A stretch of DNA of 22,401 bases from Gammaproteobacteria bacterium (GTDB lineage: Bacteria; Pseudomonadota; Gammaproteobacteria; Arenicellales; JAANXG01): NCBI GenBank assembly GCA_018263405.1, contig JAANXG010000042.1, positions 11,902-34,302 of the forward strand, in the 5' to 3' direction. The notes beneath the pieces were generated by a model. The model was not told where the DNA came from. It saw only the letters and a list, made by a program, of their open reading frames with translations, and did not search any database. A program made the translations under genes and the position numbers. Below are positions 1 through 7,951 of the stretch, piece by piece (within the stretch, counting starts at the first letter, position 1; the number at the start of each line of letters is the position of its first letter).

Positions 1-175
1 GGCCGAACAAACTGGTTGCATCCTTTAGCTGCGGCAGCGCAAACCGGGGTGCCGGTTTATCGATAAACGGCGAGGGCACCTCCCGTGGATTTAAAGTCAG
101 GCCGACACCCAGCACCGCGACCATTGCAACGAACACGGCAATGGGAATCCAATGGCGAAACGCGACGCGCTTCAC
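1..175 (-). CDS. ccmG: CcmG/DsbE thiol:disulfide interchange protein, N-terminal part (runs off left edge)
   Basis: Partial gene: 58 codons from a GTG start to the window edge. Reading down from 175 gives VKRVAFRHWIPIAVFVAMVA, a positively charged start followed by a membrane segment of about 20 residues. After it comes a periplasmic stretch containing PSPFIDKPAPRFALPQL, the beginning of the thioredoxin-like fold of the CcmG/DsbE family. Family knowledge: CcmG is a membrane-anchored periplasmic thioredoxin that keeps apocytochrome c or CcmH cysteines reduced for haem attachment. Its WCxxC active site lies beyond the edge and cannot be checked. The GTG overlaps the ccmF stop codon (GTGA), matching the other coupled junctions in this cluster and supporting the start. 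Position straight after ccmF is the usual ccm order. Confidence 0.88.
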   Translation of the reverse strand, partial: MKRVAFRHWIPIAVFVAMVAVLGVGLTLNPREVPSPFIDKPAPRFALPQLKDATSLFG

Positions 176-2163
176 GCGGTGGCTCCCCGCCGGTTTTGGT
201 TTGGATATTCCGACGCGGCGACGGCGGTCCGGCGCGTGGATCTATAACGCCCATCGCTGGCGGCGAATATACCGCCGATGGCCATAAATAAAGCACCCAG
301 CCAGATCCAGCGAATGAATGACTTATAGTAAATACGTAGCGTCCAACTCCCTTGAGCGTCCACCGGGTCGCCCAAAGCAACATACAAGTCGCGCATCAAA
401 CCCGCGTCGATGGCTGCTTCCGTCATGGGGTTTTGACTGACACCGTAGGTGCGCTTTTCCGGGGAAAGCGAAACGATTTCCCGATTATTCCGAAATGCAA
501 CGATTTCCCCCCGGCGCGCGGAGTAGTTTGGGCCTTTGATCGTGCGAACGCCATTGAATTGAAAACGATACCCCGCCACCGTGTACGATTCCCCCGGCGC
601 TGCGCTGATATCGCGTTCTATGCTGTATATATTGGTCAGGGTGATGCCTACGATGAAAACGCCGATACCGAAGTGCGCCAGGGTCATGCCTAAAAATCCG
701 CCCGGCAGCTTTCGCAAAGCCGATAATTTATCCTGTTTATTGGCGATGCGCGCAAACACGCCGTAGACCGTGCTCAACATGACCCAAAGCGCCAGCGTCA
801 ACCCCCCCGCCGCGATCCAGGAGAACCCAGCATGCATGAAGAACGGCAGAGCGACACCCAACCCGAGGCTGGCCACGAACACCCAGCGAAGACTTTTTAA
901 TAGATCGAATGGATCGGTCCGCTTCCACCTTGCCATGGCGCCGATGCCGACGAGCAGTGCAAGTGGCAGCGTCAACGGGATAAACACTGTATTGAAATAG
1001 GGGGGGCCGACGGAAATTTTACCGAGGCCCGCTGCATCCAATATTAATGGGTATAGGGTTCCGAGTAACACCGAGGCGGTCGTTACCATCAGCAATACAT
1101 TGTTCAGCAGCACGCCGGTCTCCCGCGACACGGCCGAGAACTGAACGCCGGAGCGAATCCGTGGCGCCCGCCAGGCGTACAGTGCCAGCGAGCCGCCGAC
1201 GACGACGAATAAAAAGATCAGGATAAATATTCCCCGCTCCGGGTCGGTGGCGAAGGCATGCACCGAGGTCAACACGCCGGAGCGCACCAGAAATGTCCCC
1301 AACAGCGACAAAGAGAAAGCGAATACGGCCAGCAGCACGGTCCAGGCTTTAAACACGCCGCGGTTCTCGGTCGCCGCCAGGGAATGAATTAATGCGGTGC
1401 CCACCAACCAGGGCATGAAAGAAGCGTTTTCCACCGGGTCCCAGAACCACCAGCCACCCCAGCCGAGTTCGTAATAGGCCCACCAGCTCCCCAGGGCGAT
1501 GCCGATGGTCAAAAACAGCCAGGCTACCGTAGTCCAGGGTCGGGACCAGCGGGCCCAGGCGGTGTCCAGCCGGCCGCTGAGCAGGGCCGCCACGGCAAAG
1601 GCGAAGGCCACGGAGAAGCCGACGTAGCCCATGTAGAGCATCGGCGGATGGATCACCAGGCCGATGTCCTGCAATAGAGGGTTCAGGTCGCCGCCTTCGA
1701 CGAGTGCGGGTAATAGTCTTTCGAAAGGGTTTGACGTGAGTAATATGAACAGCAGAAATCCGACGCTGATAAAACCCATCACCCCGAGTACCCTCGCGAC
1801 CATGGCCTCGGGGATGTGGCGGCTGAATACGCTTACTGCCCCGGTCCATAACGCCAGGACGAATGCCCACAATAATAGCGAACCTTCATGGGCGCCCCAG
1901 ACCCCGGAGATGCGATACCCCAGCGGTAACTCGAGGTTCGAGTTTTCGGCGACATAGCCCACGGAAAAATCATGAGCGATGAACGCGTAGGTCAGGCATC
2001 CGTAGGCGAGCGCCACCATCAACAATTGCGCCCGGGCCGCCGGCCGCGCCACCGCTATCCACTGGGGATACCCCTTGGCGGCGCCGACGATGGGAACCAC
2101 GGCCTGCACGACGGCCAAACCCAGGGCAAGCATCAAAGCGAAGTGGCCGATTTCGGGAATCAT
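172..2163 (-). CDS. ccmF: Cytochrome c haem lyase subunit CcmF
   Basis: A 663-residue polytopic membrane protein, the usual CcmF length. The haem-handling WWD motif is at about residues 237-252 (GGWWFWDPVENASFMPWL). Histidines flank it at H172 (IHPPMLYMGYVGFS) and H260, positions typical of haem ligands in this family. The conserved early segment LPLGYRISGVWGAHEGSLLLW is at about 80-99. A large periplasmic region near residues 500-610 precedes the last membrane helix. Family role: CcmF, with CcmH, takes haem from holo-CcmE and attaches it to CXXCH motifs of apocytochromes. The start overlaps the ccmE stop as ATGA and the stop overlaps ccmG, so translation is probably coupled. Confidence 0.97.
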   Translation of the reverse strand: MIPEIGHFALMLALGLAVVQAVVPIVGAAKGYPQWIAVARPAARAQLLMVALAYGCLTYAFIAHDFSVGYVAENSNLELPLGYRISGVWGAHEGSLLLWAFVLALWTGAVSVFSRHIPEAMVARVLGVMGFISVGFLLFILLTSNPFERLLPALVEGGDLNPLLQDIGLVIHPPMLYMGYVGFSVAFAFAVAALLSGRLDTAWARWSRPWTTVAWLFLTIGIALGSWWAYYELGWGGWWFWDPVENASFMPWLVGTALIHSLAATENRGVFKAWTVLLAVFAFSLSLLGTFLVRSGVLTSVHAFATDPERGIFILIFLFVVVGGSLALYAWRAPRIRSGVQFSAVSRETGVLLNNVLLMVTTASVLLGTLYPLILDAAGLGKISVGPPYFNTVFIPLTLPLALLVGIGAMARWKRTDPFDLLKSLRWVFVASLGLGVALPFFMHAGFSWIAAGGLTLALWVMLSTVYGVFARIANKQDKLSALRKLPGGFLGMTLAHFGIGVFIVGITLTNIYSIERDISAAPGESYTVAGYRFQFNGVRTIKGPNYSARRGEIVAFRNNREIVSLSPEKRTYGVSQNPMTEAAIDAGLMRDLYVALGDPVDAQGSWTLRIYYKSFIRWIWLGALFMAIGGIFAASDGRYRSTRRTAVAASEYPNQNRRGATA

Positions 2164-2615
2164 TGCTCGTGCCCCTGCTTGAATTGTTCGTCGATGTTTT
2201 GCGCGTCTTTCAACGCTTCCGCTATCTCCGGCGGCATATAATTTTCGTCGTGTTTCGCCAGCACGTCTTCGGCCTGGAATATGCCGGCATTGTCGATGGT
2301 GCCCAACGCGATGACGCCCTGCCCCTCGCGGAACAAGTCGGGCAGGATGCCGCTGTACACGACCGGCACCGCGTTGGCGCCGTCGGTGAGATCGAATTGC
2401 ACCTCGACGCCGTCGCGTTGGACGCTGCCATTCACCACCAGCCCGCCGACTCTAAACTGCTTATCCGTCGGCAACGTGCCCGACTTGACTTCCGTCGGCG
2501 TGACGAAATACAAAAGATTTTTCTGGAATGCGGTCAACGCCAAAGCGGTGGCCAGTCCGATGCCTCCGACGATCAGCACAACGACGATCATTCTGCGTTT
2601 TTGGGTTGGGCTCAT
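2160..2615 (-). CDS. ccmE: Haem chaperone CcmE
   Basis: A 151-residue protein with a short cytoplasmic N-terminus, one membrane anchor (about residues 9-30) and a periplasmic beta-barrel domain. The haem-binding signature LAKHDENYMP is at 119-128, with H122 as the residue that binds haem covalently in the family and Y126 as its partner. The sequence RVGGLVVNGSV near residue 55 is also typical of CcmE. Family role: CcmE receives haem from the CcmABCD complex and delivers it to CcmF. The gene overlaps ccmD upstream and ccmF downstream by four bases each. The C-terminal tail is short and acidic. Confidence 0.97.
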   Translation of the reverse strand: MSPTQKRRMIVVVLIVGGIGLATALALTAFQKNLLYFVTPTEVKSGTLPTDKQFRVGGLVVNGSVQRDGVEVQFDLTDGANAVPVVYSGILPDLFREGQGVIALGTIDNAGIFQAEDVLAKHDENYMPPEIAEALKDAQNIDEQFKQGHEQ

Positions 2616-2785
2616 GAATTATACTCTCGTCCGGCGATCACCTTGCGTTTCAAATCGTCAAGTATATAACGCTTGCGTTTGACCGCCCAAGCGACATTCG
2701 CCACGAGAACGACAAACGCCAGGCCGAAGGACGGCCAGACATACATTGCATAACCGCCCATGTGAAAAAACTCGTTCCAGTTCAT
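2612..2785 (-). CDS. ccmD: Small membrane protein CcmD
   Basis: A 57-codon gene recovered by translating the gap between ccmC and ccmE. It begins MNWNEFFHMGGYAMYVWPSF, continues through one hydrophobic helix (about residues 14-34), and ends in a basic amphipathic tail (VKRKRYILDDLKRK). The YAxYVWPS(F/Y) pattern and the length match the CcmD family. Both ends are fixed by four-base ATGA overlaps: the start lies on the ccmC stop and the stop on the ccmE start. Family role: CcmD stabilises the CcmABC complex and is needed to release holo-CcmE. Confidence 0.95.
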   Translation of the reverse strand: MNWNEFFHMGGYAMYVWPSFGLAFVVLVANVAWAVKRKRYILDDLKRKVIAGREYNS

Positions 2786-3519
2786 AGTGTTTTAATGTAC
2801 TGCGTGACCCACTGGCTGCGTTGCTGCCGATGCAGGATCTCGTAGCGGGCGCGGAACAACAGCAAGGCTTTGTAAAAAATCATAAAGGCGAGGGACATCA
2901 GCAAGAGCGGAATCAGCATGTTGGCGTCTATGGACGGTGCGTCGAGCTTCGATACGGTTGGTCCCTGATGCAACGTGTTCCACCATTCCACCGAGTAGTG
3001 AATGATGGGGATATTGACCGCCCCCACAATCGCGAGAACGGCTGCCGCGCGCTCCGCCGTCCGGCGTTCTTCAAAGGCGTGGTAGAGCGCGATAACGCCC
3101 AGGTATAAAAACAATAACAATAACTCCGAGGTTAAACGGGCGTCCCATACCCACCAGGCACCCCACATGGGTTTGCCCCACAGCGAACCGGTGGCCAAGG
3201 CAAGGAACGTAAACGATGCGCCGATGGGCGCGGAGCATATGGACATCACATGGGCGAGTTTGATCCGCCAGATCAAACCGATGGCGCCGCTGATGGCCAT
3301 GACGATATAAACAAATAAGGACATCCAGGCCGACGGCACGTGGATGAATATGATGCGGTAGCTTTCCCCTTGTTGATAGTCCGGCGGTGCCACAAACAGG
3401 CCCAGGTATAATCCGGCGATTATCAATAACAATGCAAGGCTGCCCAGCCATGGGATCCAGTACCCGGCGATGCGGAAAAAGTCCCGGGGCGAGGCCAGAC
3501 GATGAAACCAGTTCCACAT
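2782..3519 (-). CDS. ccmC: Haem-transfer membrane protein CcmC
   Basis: A 245-residue protein with about six membrane helices. The WWD motif is at about 119-131 (WGAWWVWDARLTS), and the two conserved external histidines are H60 (IIFIHVPSAWM) and H184 (WWNTLHQGP). Family role: CcmC binds haem at the periplasmic face and loads it on the CcmE histidine. The start lies 8 bases after the ccmB stop, and the end overlaps ccmD by ATGA. Nothing unusual was seen. Confidence 0.97.
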   Translation of the reverse strand: MWNWFHRLASPRDFFRIAGYWIPWLGSLALLLIIAGLYLGLFVAPPDYQQGESYRIIFIHVPSAWMSLFVYIVMAISGAIGLIWRIKLAHVMSICSAPIGASFTFLALATGSLWGKPMWGAWWVWDARLTSELLLLFLYLGVIALYHAFEERRTAERAAAVLAIVGAVNIPIIHYSVEWWNTLHQGPTVSKLDAPSIDANMLIPLLLMSLAFMIFYKALLLFRARYEILHRQQRSQWVTQYIKTL

Positions 3520-3527
3520 AGTTGTAG

Positions 3528-4187
3528 TTATTCCAAAGAGACTTTAATGGCGGCTGCGATGGCGAACGGTGCGAGCGTGAGTGCCAGTATCAGCAGTGCC
3601 GCCAAAAAATACAATTGACCACTGGCGTCCAGACCGTGTGCACTTAAGTCCACCGCCCCGGCGCCAAATATAAGCACCGGTACGTATAAGGGCAAAATCA
3701 GCAAAGCGATCAATACGCCACCGCGTCCGAGTCCGACGGTCAAGGCCGCCCCGATGGCGCCGATCAGGCTAAGCGAGAACGTACCGAGCAGCAAACTTAA
3801 CATCAAGACCTTGAGGCTATCACTCGGCAAATTCAAGGCAATTCCGAGCATGGGCGAGGCAATGCACAGGGAAAGACCCGTGACGCACCAATGGGCCAAT
3901 ACTTTTGCCAGCCCCACCGCGGCCAACGGGTAGGGCAGCAACACGAATTGCTCCAAGGCGCCGTCCTCGTAATCGGAACGAAACAGGTGTTCCAGGGATA
4001 ATAAGGACGCCAACAACGCCGATACCCAGATTATGCCCGGAGCGATCAGCTTCAGGGTTTGCGGACCGGGCGTTAATCCCAGTGGAAATAACGAAACGAC
4101 GATCACGAAAAACGCCAGGGGGTGGACCCATTCGCTGCGGCGCCGGTAGACCAACATCAGTTCACGTTTAAAGATCGTTGCAAACAC
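3528..4187 (-). CDS. ccmB: Haem exporter ABC permease subunit CcmB
   Basis: A membrane permease of 219 residues if started at the GTG at 4187 (reads VFATIFKRELMLVYRRRSEW). That gives the family length of about 220. The open frame extends to 4364, but those extra residues lie inside the ccmA coding region and have no family resemblance, so I reject the longer start. Recognisable segments are PLAFFVIVVSLFPL, APGIIWVSALLASLLSLEHL and DGALEQFVLLPYPL, plus the basic cytoplasmic GLGRGGVL. About six membrane helices are present. CcmB forms the ABC module with CcmA; together with CcmCD it releases holo-CcmE. No clear ribosome binding site precedes the GTG, which is 9 bases downstream of the ccmA stop. 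Confidence 0.93.
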   Translation of the reverse strand: MFATIFKRELMLVYRRRSEWVHPLAFFVIVVSLFPLGLTPGPQTLKLIAPGIIWVSALLASLLSLEHLFRSDYEDGALEQFVLLPYPLAAVGLAKVLAHWCVTGLSLCIASPMLGIALNLPSDSLKVLMLSLLLGTFSLSLIGAIGAALTVGLGRGGVLIALLILPLYVPVLIFGAGAVDLSAHGLDASGQLYFLAALLILALTLAPFAIAAAIKVSLE

Positions 4188-4195
4188 GGAGGCGG

Positions 4196-4846
4196 TTAAG
4201 ACAAGGAAAGTTCCCGGCGATGGTTTGTTAGGTGAGTGCTCATAAAGGCCTGGTGACTGGTCAACAATACGAGTCCGCGATTCTCCAGGTGTTGCTCCAG
4301 TAAATTTTCCACTACCTGACGACCATTTCGGTCCAGCGCGGTAAAGGGCTCGTCCAAAATCCAAAGCACGCGCTCGGCAAGCAATAATCTGGCCAGGGCG
4401 GCCCGCCGCCGCTGTCCGGCCGAAAGTTTACCGGCCAACAGGTATTGGCACCGATTCAGTTCCAGTTGTTGAACAATAGTGGGTAGCCGGCGAACATCCG
4501 CATTCAATACGCGGCTGTGGAACCGAAGATTTTCCAGCGTGGACAGTTCCGACTTCAGGCCGTCTTGATGACCTATGTAGGCCGATTCCCGTTGAAACCG
4601 TTCGGATCGGTTGATCGGCTCACCGCGCCATAACGCTTGCCCGCTTTCGGGCCAGGTCAAATTGCATACAATGCGGAGCAGTGTGGTTTTACCGCTGCCG
4701 TTGGGGCCGGCGACGTGGACCAGTTCCCCCCTGTGTAACTTGAAATTAACGTCCTTGAACAGCAATCGATCGCCACGAACGCAGCTCAGGTTGTCGACCT
4801 GAAGACACGGTTTGCCGGAAACATCGTCGGTTTCGATTGGTACCAT
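4196..4846 (-). CDS. ccmA: Haem exporter ABC ATPase subunit CcmA
   Basis: A 216-residue ABC ATPase. Walker A is GPNGSGKT (47-54), the signature is LSAGQRRR (141-148), and Walker B is LWILDEPFTALD (161-172), with a switch histidine in LLTSHQ. The LSAGQRRRAALARLLL form and the order ahead of ccmB identify it as CcmA rather than another transporter ATPase. It powers the CcmABCD step that frees haem-loaded CcmE. It is the first gene of the ccm cluster. The gap of about 140 bases upstream, to the thioesterase stop, shows no strong promoter that I can recognise. Confidence 0.96.
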   Translation of the reverse strand: MVPIETDDVSGKPCLQVDNLSCVRGDRLLFKDVNFKLHRGELVHVAGPNGSGKTTLLRIVCNLTWPESGQALWRGEPINRSERFQRESAYIGHQDGLKSELSTLENLRFHSRVLNADVRRLPTIVQQLELNRCQYLLAGKLSAGQRRRAALARLLLAERVLWILDEPFTALDRNGRQVVENLLEQHLENRGLVLLTSHQAFMSTHLTNHRRELSLS

Positions 4847-4988
4847 GAACGGCCACTAGATAAGGAAAGCGGACATTAGCATGCGAGAAAGCCCCAAACT
4901 AGTTTCGATCAGAAAGCGCCAAACGGGTTTTGATTGACGGCCGTTTCGATGAGTGCTGCAAGCGCGCGAGCGGTTGCTCGGGGCAAGT

Positions 4989-5267
4989 TCAAGCACCCGA
5001 AGCGGAGGGGTTTGAAAAAATATAAAAGTTACCGGTAAACCGGGCGCATTCATCTCCATTTTCGGCATACGCCCTCGACTCCAGAGCGGCAATCGATTTG
5101 CCAAGCCGGACAAGTTTCGATTCGACTGTAATGGTCCCGCACTGCGCCGCCTTTAGGTAGAGGGCGTTGACACCGATGCTCGCTACCCGCCGGTCATCGC
5201 CCAGAGCGGCTCCGAGCACCGTCCCCATACCAACATCCGCCATCGCGAACAATATCGCCCCGTGCAC
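4989..5267 (-). CDS. PaaI-family hotdog thioesterase, 5' end probably frameshifted
   Basis: The readable part starts at a GTG (5267) and gives 92 residues: VHGAILFAMADVGMGTVLGA, then RVASIGVNALYLKAA and FTGNFYIF. This is the hotdog fold of the PaaI-like acyl-CoA thioesterases, with the HGxxxFxxAD motif and its Asp intact. Family members are usually about 120-150 residues. In this frame the protein-like sequence continues upstream of the GTG (DKIAFPTITDGTR), but there is no start codon before a TGA at 5343-5345. An ATG at 5346 in the neighbouring frame gives MNPESNR and then a stop. Skipping one base would join them into about 118 residues. Either the gene is inactivated or the read has a one-base error. 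The substrate cannot be inferred. Confidence 0.6.
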   Translation of the reverse strand: MHGAILFAMADVGMGTVLGAALGDDRRVASIGVNALYLKAAQCGTITVESKLVRLGKSIAALESRAYAENGDECARFTGNFYIFSNPSASGA

Positions 5268-5406
5268 GCGGGTTCCATCCGTTATCGTCGGAAAGGCGAT
5301 TTTGTCTTGAGTTCGTAAAGTTTCAGCGATTAGACTCTGGGTTCATTGATTTTATCGACCCGGGTAATCCGCGCCGTTCACTTGCTTAAATTGACGCTAC
5401 TCAGCT

Positions 5407-5420
5407 CCCTAGTACTAGGG
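5407..5420. repeat. Perfect 14-bp palindrome followed by GGCCTGTTAAC
   Basis: CCCTAGTACTAGGG reads the same on both strands and is followed directly by CCTGTTAACA. It lies in the gap between the divergent thioesterase and miaB, 12 bases before the long hairpin at 5433-5554. It may be the outer edge of the same dispersed repeat, or a binding site. The palindrome is directly visible; its role is not known. Confidence 0.5.
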
Positions 5421-5432
5421 CCTGTTAACAAT

Positions 5433-5554
5433 GACCGTTCACGGCGGCCTTGCGGCCCTTTTTCACGCTGACTTCGTTGCGGCTCGTCGCAATAGAATGA
5501 CTATCATTCCTCGCCGCGCCTTGTCGGCACGAAAAATTGCTCGAAATGCCGGTC
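5433..5554. repeat. Long imperfect hairpin (repeat-like) between the thioesterase and miaB
   Basis: The two arms of this 122-bp stretch are imperfect reverse complements around the triplet at 5501-5503. The centre is GAATGA-CTA-TCATTC (5495-5509), perfect over 6 bp. TTTTTCACGCTGAC (5459-5472) pairs with GTCGGCACGAAAAA (5523-5536) with three mismatches, and the outer GACCG (5433-5437) pairs with CGGTC (5550-5554). The arms differ in length, so bulges remain. It carries no convincing coding sequence. Its right arm covers the ATG at 5546, an alternative miaB start. The structure resembles a dispersed extragenic repeat or MITE; copies elsewhere in the genome cannot be checked here. Confidence 0.6.
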
Positions 5555-5596
5555 GCTCGGGTAAATGGTAGGGTTCGGCGCCCGCTTCCTCCGCTC

Positions 5597-6961
5597 GTGA
5601 CCCGCAAGGTATTTATTCGGACGTTCGGTTGCCAGATGAACGAGTACGACTCGAACCGTATGGCCGACGGCTTGCGTGCATCGCACGGCATGACGGTTGC
5701 CGAATCGCCGGAGGAAGCCGACGTGCTGCTCTTGAATACCTGTTCGGTACGGGAGAAAGCGCAGGCGAAGGTGTTTTCCCAGCTGGGGCGCTGGCGGGAA
5801 CTCAAAGAGGACAACCCCGATCTGGTGATCGGTGTCGGAGGCTGCGTAGCCAGCCAGGAAGGAGATGCGATATTGTCCCGCGCCCCGTACGTCGATCTGA
5901 TATTCGGACCCCAAACGCTGCACCGGCTGCCCCACCTGCTGGCTGGGGTCTACACGTCACGGCAGCCGCAAGTGGATGTCAGTTTTCCGGAACTTGAAAA
6001 GTTCGATCACCTTCCGCCCCCGCGCAAGGAAGGTGCTGCCGCCTTTGTGTCCATTATGGAAGGTTGCAGCAAGTACTGCACCTTCTGCATCGTGCCGTAT
6101 ACTCGAGGTGAAGAGTTCAGCCGGCGGTTCGACGACGTGTTGGCCGAGGTGGTGGAACTGGCCGAGCAAGGGGTTCGCGAAGTTACCCTCCTGGGTCAGA
6201 ACGTCAATGCCTATCGCGGGTCGATGCATGGGGGCGATCAAGCCGATTTCGCGTTGCTGCTACGCTATGTATCCGAGATCGACGGCCTCGACCGGATCCG
6301 CTATACCACGTCCCACCCGGTGGATTTCAATGATCGTCTGGTGGACGTCTACGGAGATTTGGACAAACTCGTGAGCCACTTGCACCTGCCGGTGCAGTCC
6401 GGATCGGACCGTATTTTGTCGGCGATGAAGCGGCGCTACACTGCCCACTCCTACCGGAGACTTGTCCAGCGCATCAGGATGCAGCGTCCTGAATTATCGC
6501 TATCCTCCGATTTTATCGTTGGTTTCCCCGGTGAAACCGAGGACGACTTTGAAGCCACCATGGACCTCGTTCACGGTGTGGGATTCGATCGGTCTTTTAG
6601 CTTCATTTACAGCGCAAGGCCGGGGACACCGGCTGCCGAGTTGCCGGATGACGTGCCGATGGATATAAAGAAACGCCGGCTGGCGCATCTTCAGGAGGTG
6701 ATCGATGCGCAGGCGTCCCGGGTCAGCGAACGCATGGTGGGGACGGTGCAGCGCGTTCTCGTGGACCGTCCGTCAAAGAAAGACCCGAATCAACTCGCTG
6801 GGCGGACGGACAATAATCGCGTGGCGAACTTCGACGGGCCCGCCGCGTTGCTCGGCCGGTTCGCCGACGTCGTGATAACCGAGGCCATGGCCAATTCCCT
6901 GCGCGGCCGGCTTCAGCCCACGCATCCGGCTACCTCTTCCCGATTGAAAGCCACCGCCTGA
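5597..6961 (+). CDS. miaB: tRNA-2-methylthio-N6-dimethylallyladenosine synthase MiaB
   Basis: A radical-SAM methylthiotransferase that adds the 2-methylthio group to i6A37 of tRNAs reading UNN codons. With the GTG start at 5597 the protein has 454 residues. The auxiliary cluster cysteines are C12 (FGCQMNEYDS), C49 (LLNTCSVRE) and C83 (GVGGCVAS); the radical-SAM motif CSKYCTFC has C157, C161 and C164. From family memory these match the E. coli MiaB numbering, which supports this start over the in-frame ATG at 5546. That ATG would add 17 unconserved residues lying partly in a hairpin repeat. A C-terminal TRAM-like region covers about residues 360-430. No good ribosome binding site precedes the GTG. 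It is first in the block leading to lnt, with phoH following after 10 bases. Confidence 0.95.
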   Translation: MTRKVFIRTFGCQMNEYDSNRMADGLRASHGMTVAESPEEADVLLLNTCSVREKAQAKVFSQLGRWRELKEDNPDLVIGVGGCVASQEGDAILSRAPYVDLIFGPQTLHRLPHLLAGVYTSRQPQVDVSFPELEKFDHLPPPRKEGAAAFVSIMEGCSKYCTFCIVPYTRGEEFSRRFDDVLAEVVELAEQGVREVTLLGQNVNAYRGSMHGGDQADFALLLRYVSEIDGLDRIRYTTSHPVDFNDRLVDVYGDLDKLVSHLHLPVQSGSDRILSAMKRRYTAHSYRRLVQRIRMQRPELSLSSDFIVGFPGETEDDFEATMDLVHGVGFDRSFSFIYSARPGTPAAELPDDVPMDIKKRRLAHLQEVIDAQASRVSERMVGTVQRVLVDRPSKKDPNQLAGRTDNNRVANFDGPAALLGRFADVVITEAMANSLRGRLQPTHPATSSRLKATA

Positions 6962-6971
6962 GCCACAATAT

Positions 6972-7949
6972 TTGCCGTATTCGAGCGACCCTTTGACACC
7001 ACTTACTTTTTCCCTGTCTCCGGCAGACAATCAGCGGTTGGCGTTGTTGTGCGGGCAGTTTGACGACAATCTCAAGCGGATCGAAAAGTACTTTGACGTC
7101 AAGATCAGTAACCGGGGACCGGTGTTCAGCATCAAGGGCGATCCGGAGCCTGCCCAACGAGCCGGGCGTTCACTCCAGGAGCTCTATACGGCGACGGAAA
7201 AAGACAAAGCACTCAACGAGGCCACGGTGCAGTCGGTGTTGAAAAACGTCGGGGACGGCGAGGATGCCGAACCACTTCGTCACACGAAAGTCCGCACCCC
7301 CAAGAAACAAGTCCGCCCGCAAAACGAGCACCAGCGGATGTATCTGGAACGTATCCGTACCGGTGACGTTTGTTTCGGTGTAGGGCCGGCCGGAACCGGT
7401 AAAACCTTTTTGGCGGTGGCCTGCGCGGTACAGGCGCTGGTGCAGGATGAAGTGTACCGGATTGTGCTCTGCCGTCCGGCCGTGGAAGCGGGGGAACGGC
7501 TGGGTTTTTTGCCGGGGGATATCGGCCAGAAAGTGGATCCCTACTTGAGACCGCTTTACGATGCTCTCTATGAATGTCTGGGATTCGACAAAGTCGCCCG
7601 GTTGATGGAGAAGAACGTCATCGAGTTGGCGCCCTTGGCGTACATGCGCGGAAGAACCCTGAGCGATTCGTTCGTCATCCTGGACGAAGCGCAGAACAGT
7701 ACTATTCAGCAGATGTTGATGTTCCTGACCCGGATCGGGTTTGGCTCCAAGGCCGTGATTACGGGCGATATGACTCAGACCGACCTGCCGCCGGGTACGA
7801 TTTCGGGGTTGCGCCACGCAGTGGAGACACTGGCCGATGTGAAGGGCATCGGGGTTACCCAATTTCAACCCCGGGATGTGGTACGCCATCCGCTGGTACA
7901 GCGGATTATTGAAGCCTATGAATCCGACGGGAAAAAACGAGGGAGCTGA
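6972..7949 (+). CDS. ybeZ: PhoH-like ATPase YbeZ
   Basis: A 325-residue PhoH family P-loop protein. The short N-terminal region (SPADNQRLALLCGQFDDNLKRIEKYF) matches YbeZ. Walker A is GPAGTGKT (138-145), followed by RPAVEAGERLGFLPGD and KVDPYLRPLYDAL; Walker B is VILDEAQN (235-242), then TRIGFGSKAVITGDMTQTDLP. It is probably an ATPase or helicase working on RNA together with YbeY, which directly follows. No ATG exists near the 5' end: the start is the TTG at 6972 or the TTG at 6993. I give the longer form. The protein is slightly shorter at the C-terminus than the E. coli homologue, whose charged tail is absent. Confidence 0.94.
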   Translation: MPYSSDPLTPLTFSLSPADNQRLALLCGQFDDNLKRIEKYFDVKISNRGPVFSIKGDPEPAQRAGRSLQELYTATEKDKALNEATVQSVLKNVGDGEDAEPLRHTKVRTPKKQVRPQNEHQRMYLERIRTGDVCFGVGPAGTGKTFLAVACAVQALVQDEVYRIVLCRPAVEAGERLGFLPGDIGQKVDPYLRPLYDALYECLGFDKVARLMEKNVIELAPLAYMRGRTLSDSFVILDEAQNSTIQQMLMFLTRIGFGSKAVITGDMTQTDLPPGTISGLRHAVETLADVKGIGVTQFQPRDVVRHPLVQRIIEAYESDGKKRGS

Positions 7950-7951
7950 GA

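Noticed and set aside
4966..4981. CGAGC-GGTT-GCTCG hairpin after the thioesterase stop as an intrinsic terminator
   Set aside because: The stem is only 5 bp and no T tract follows on the minus strand.
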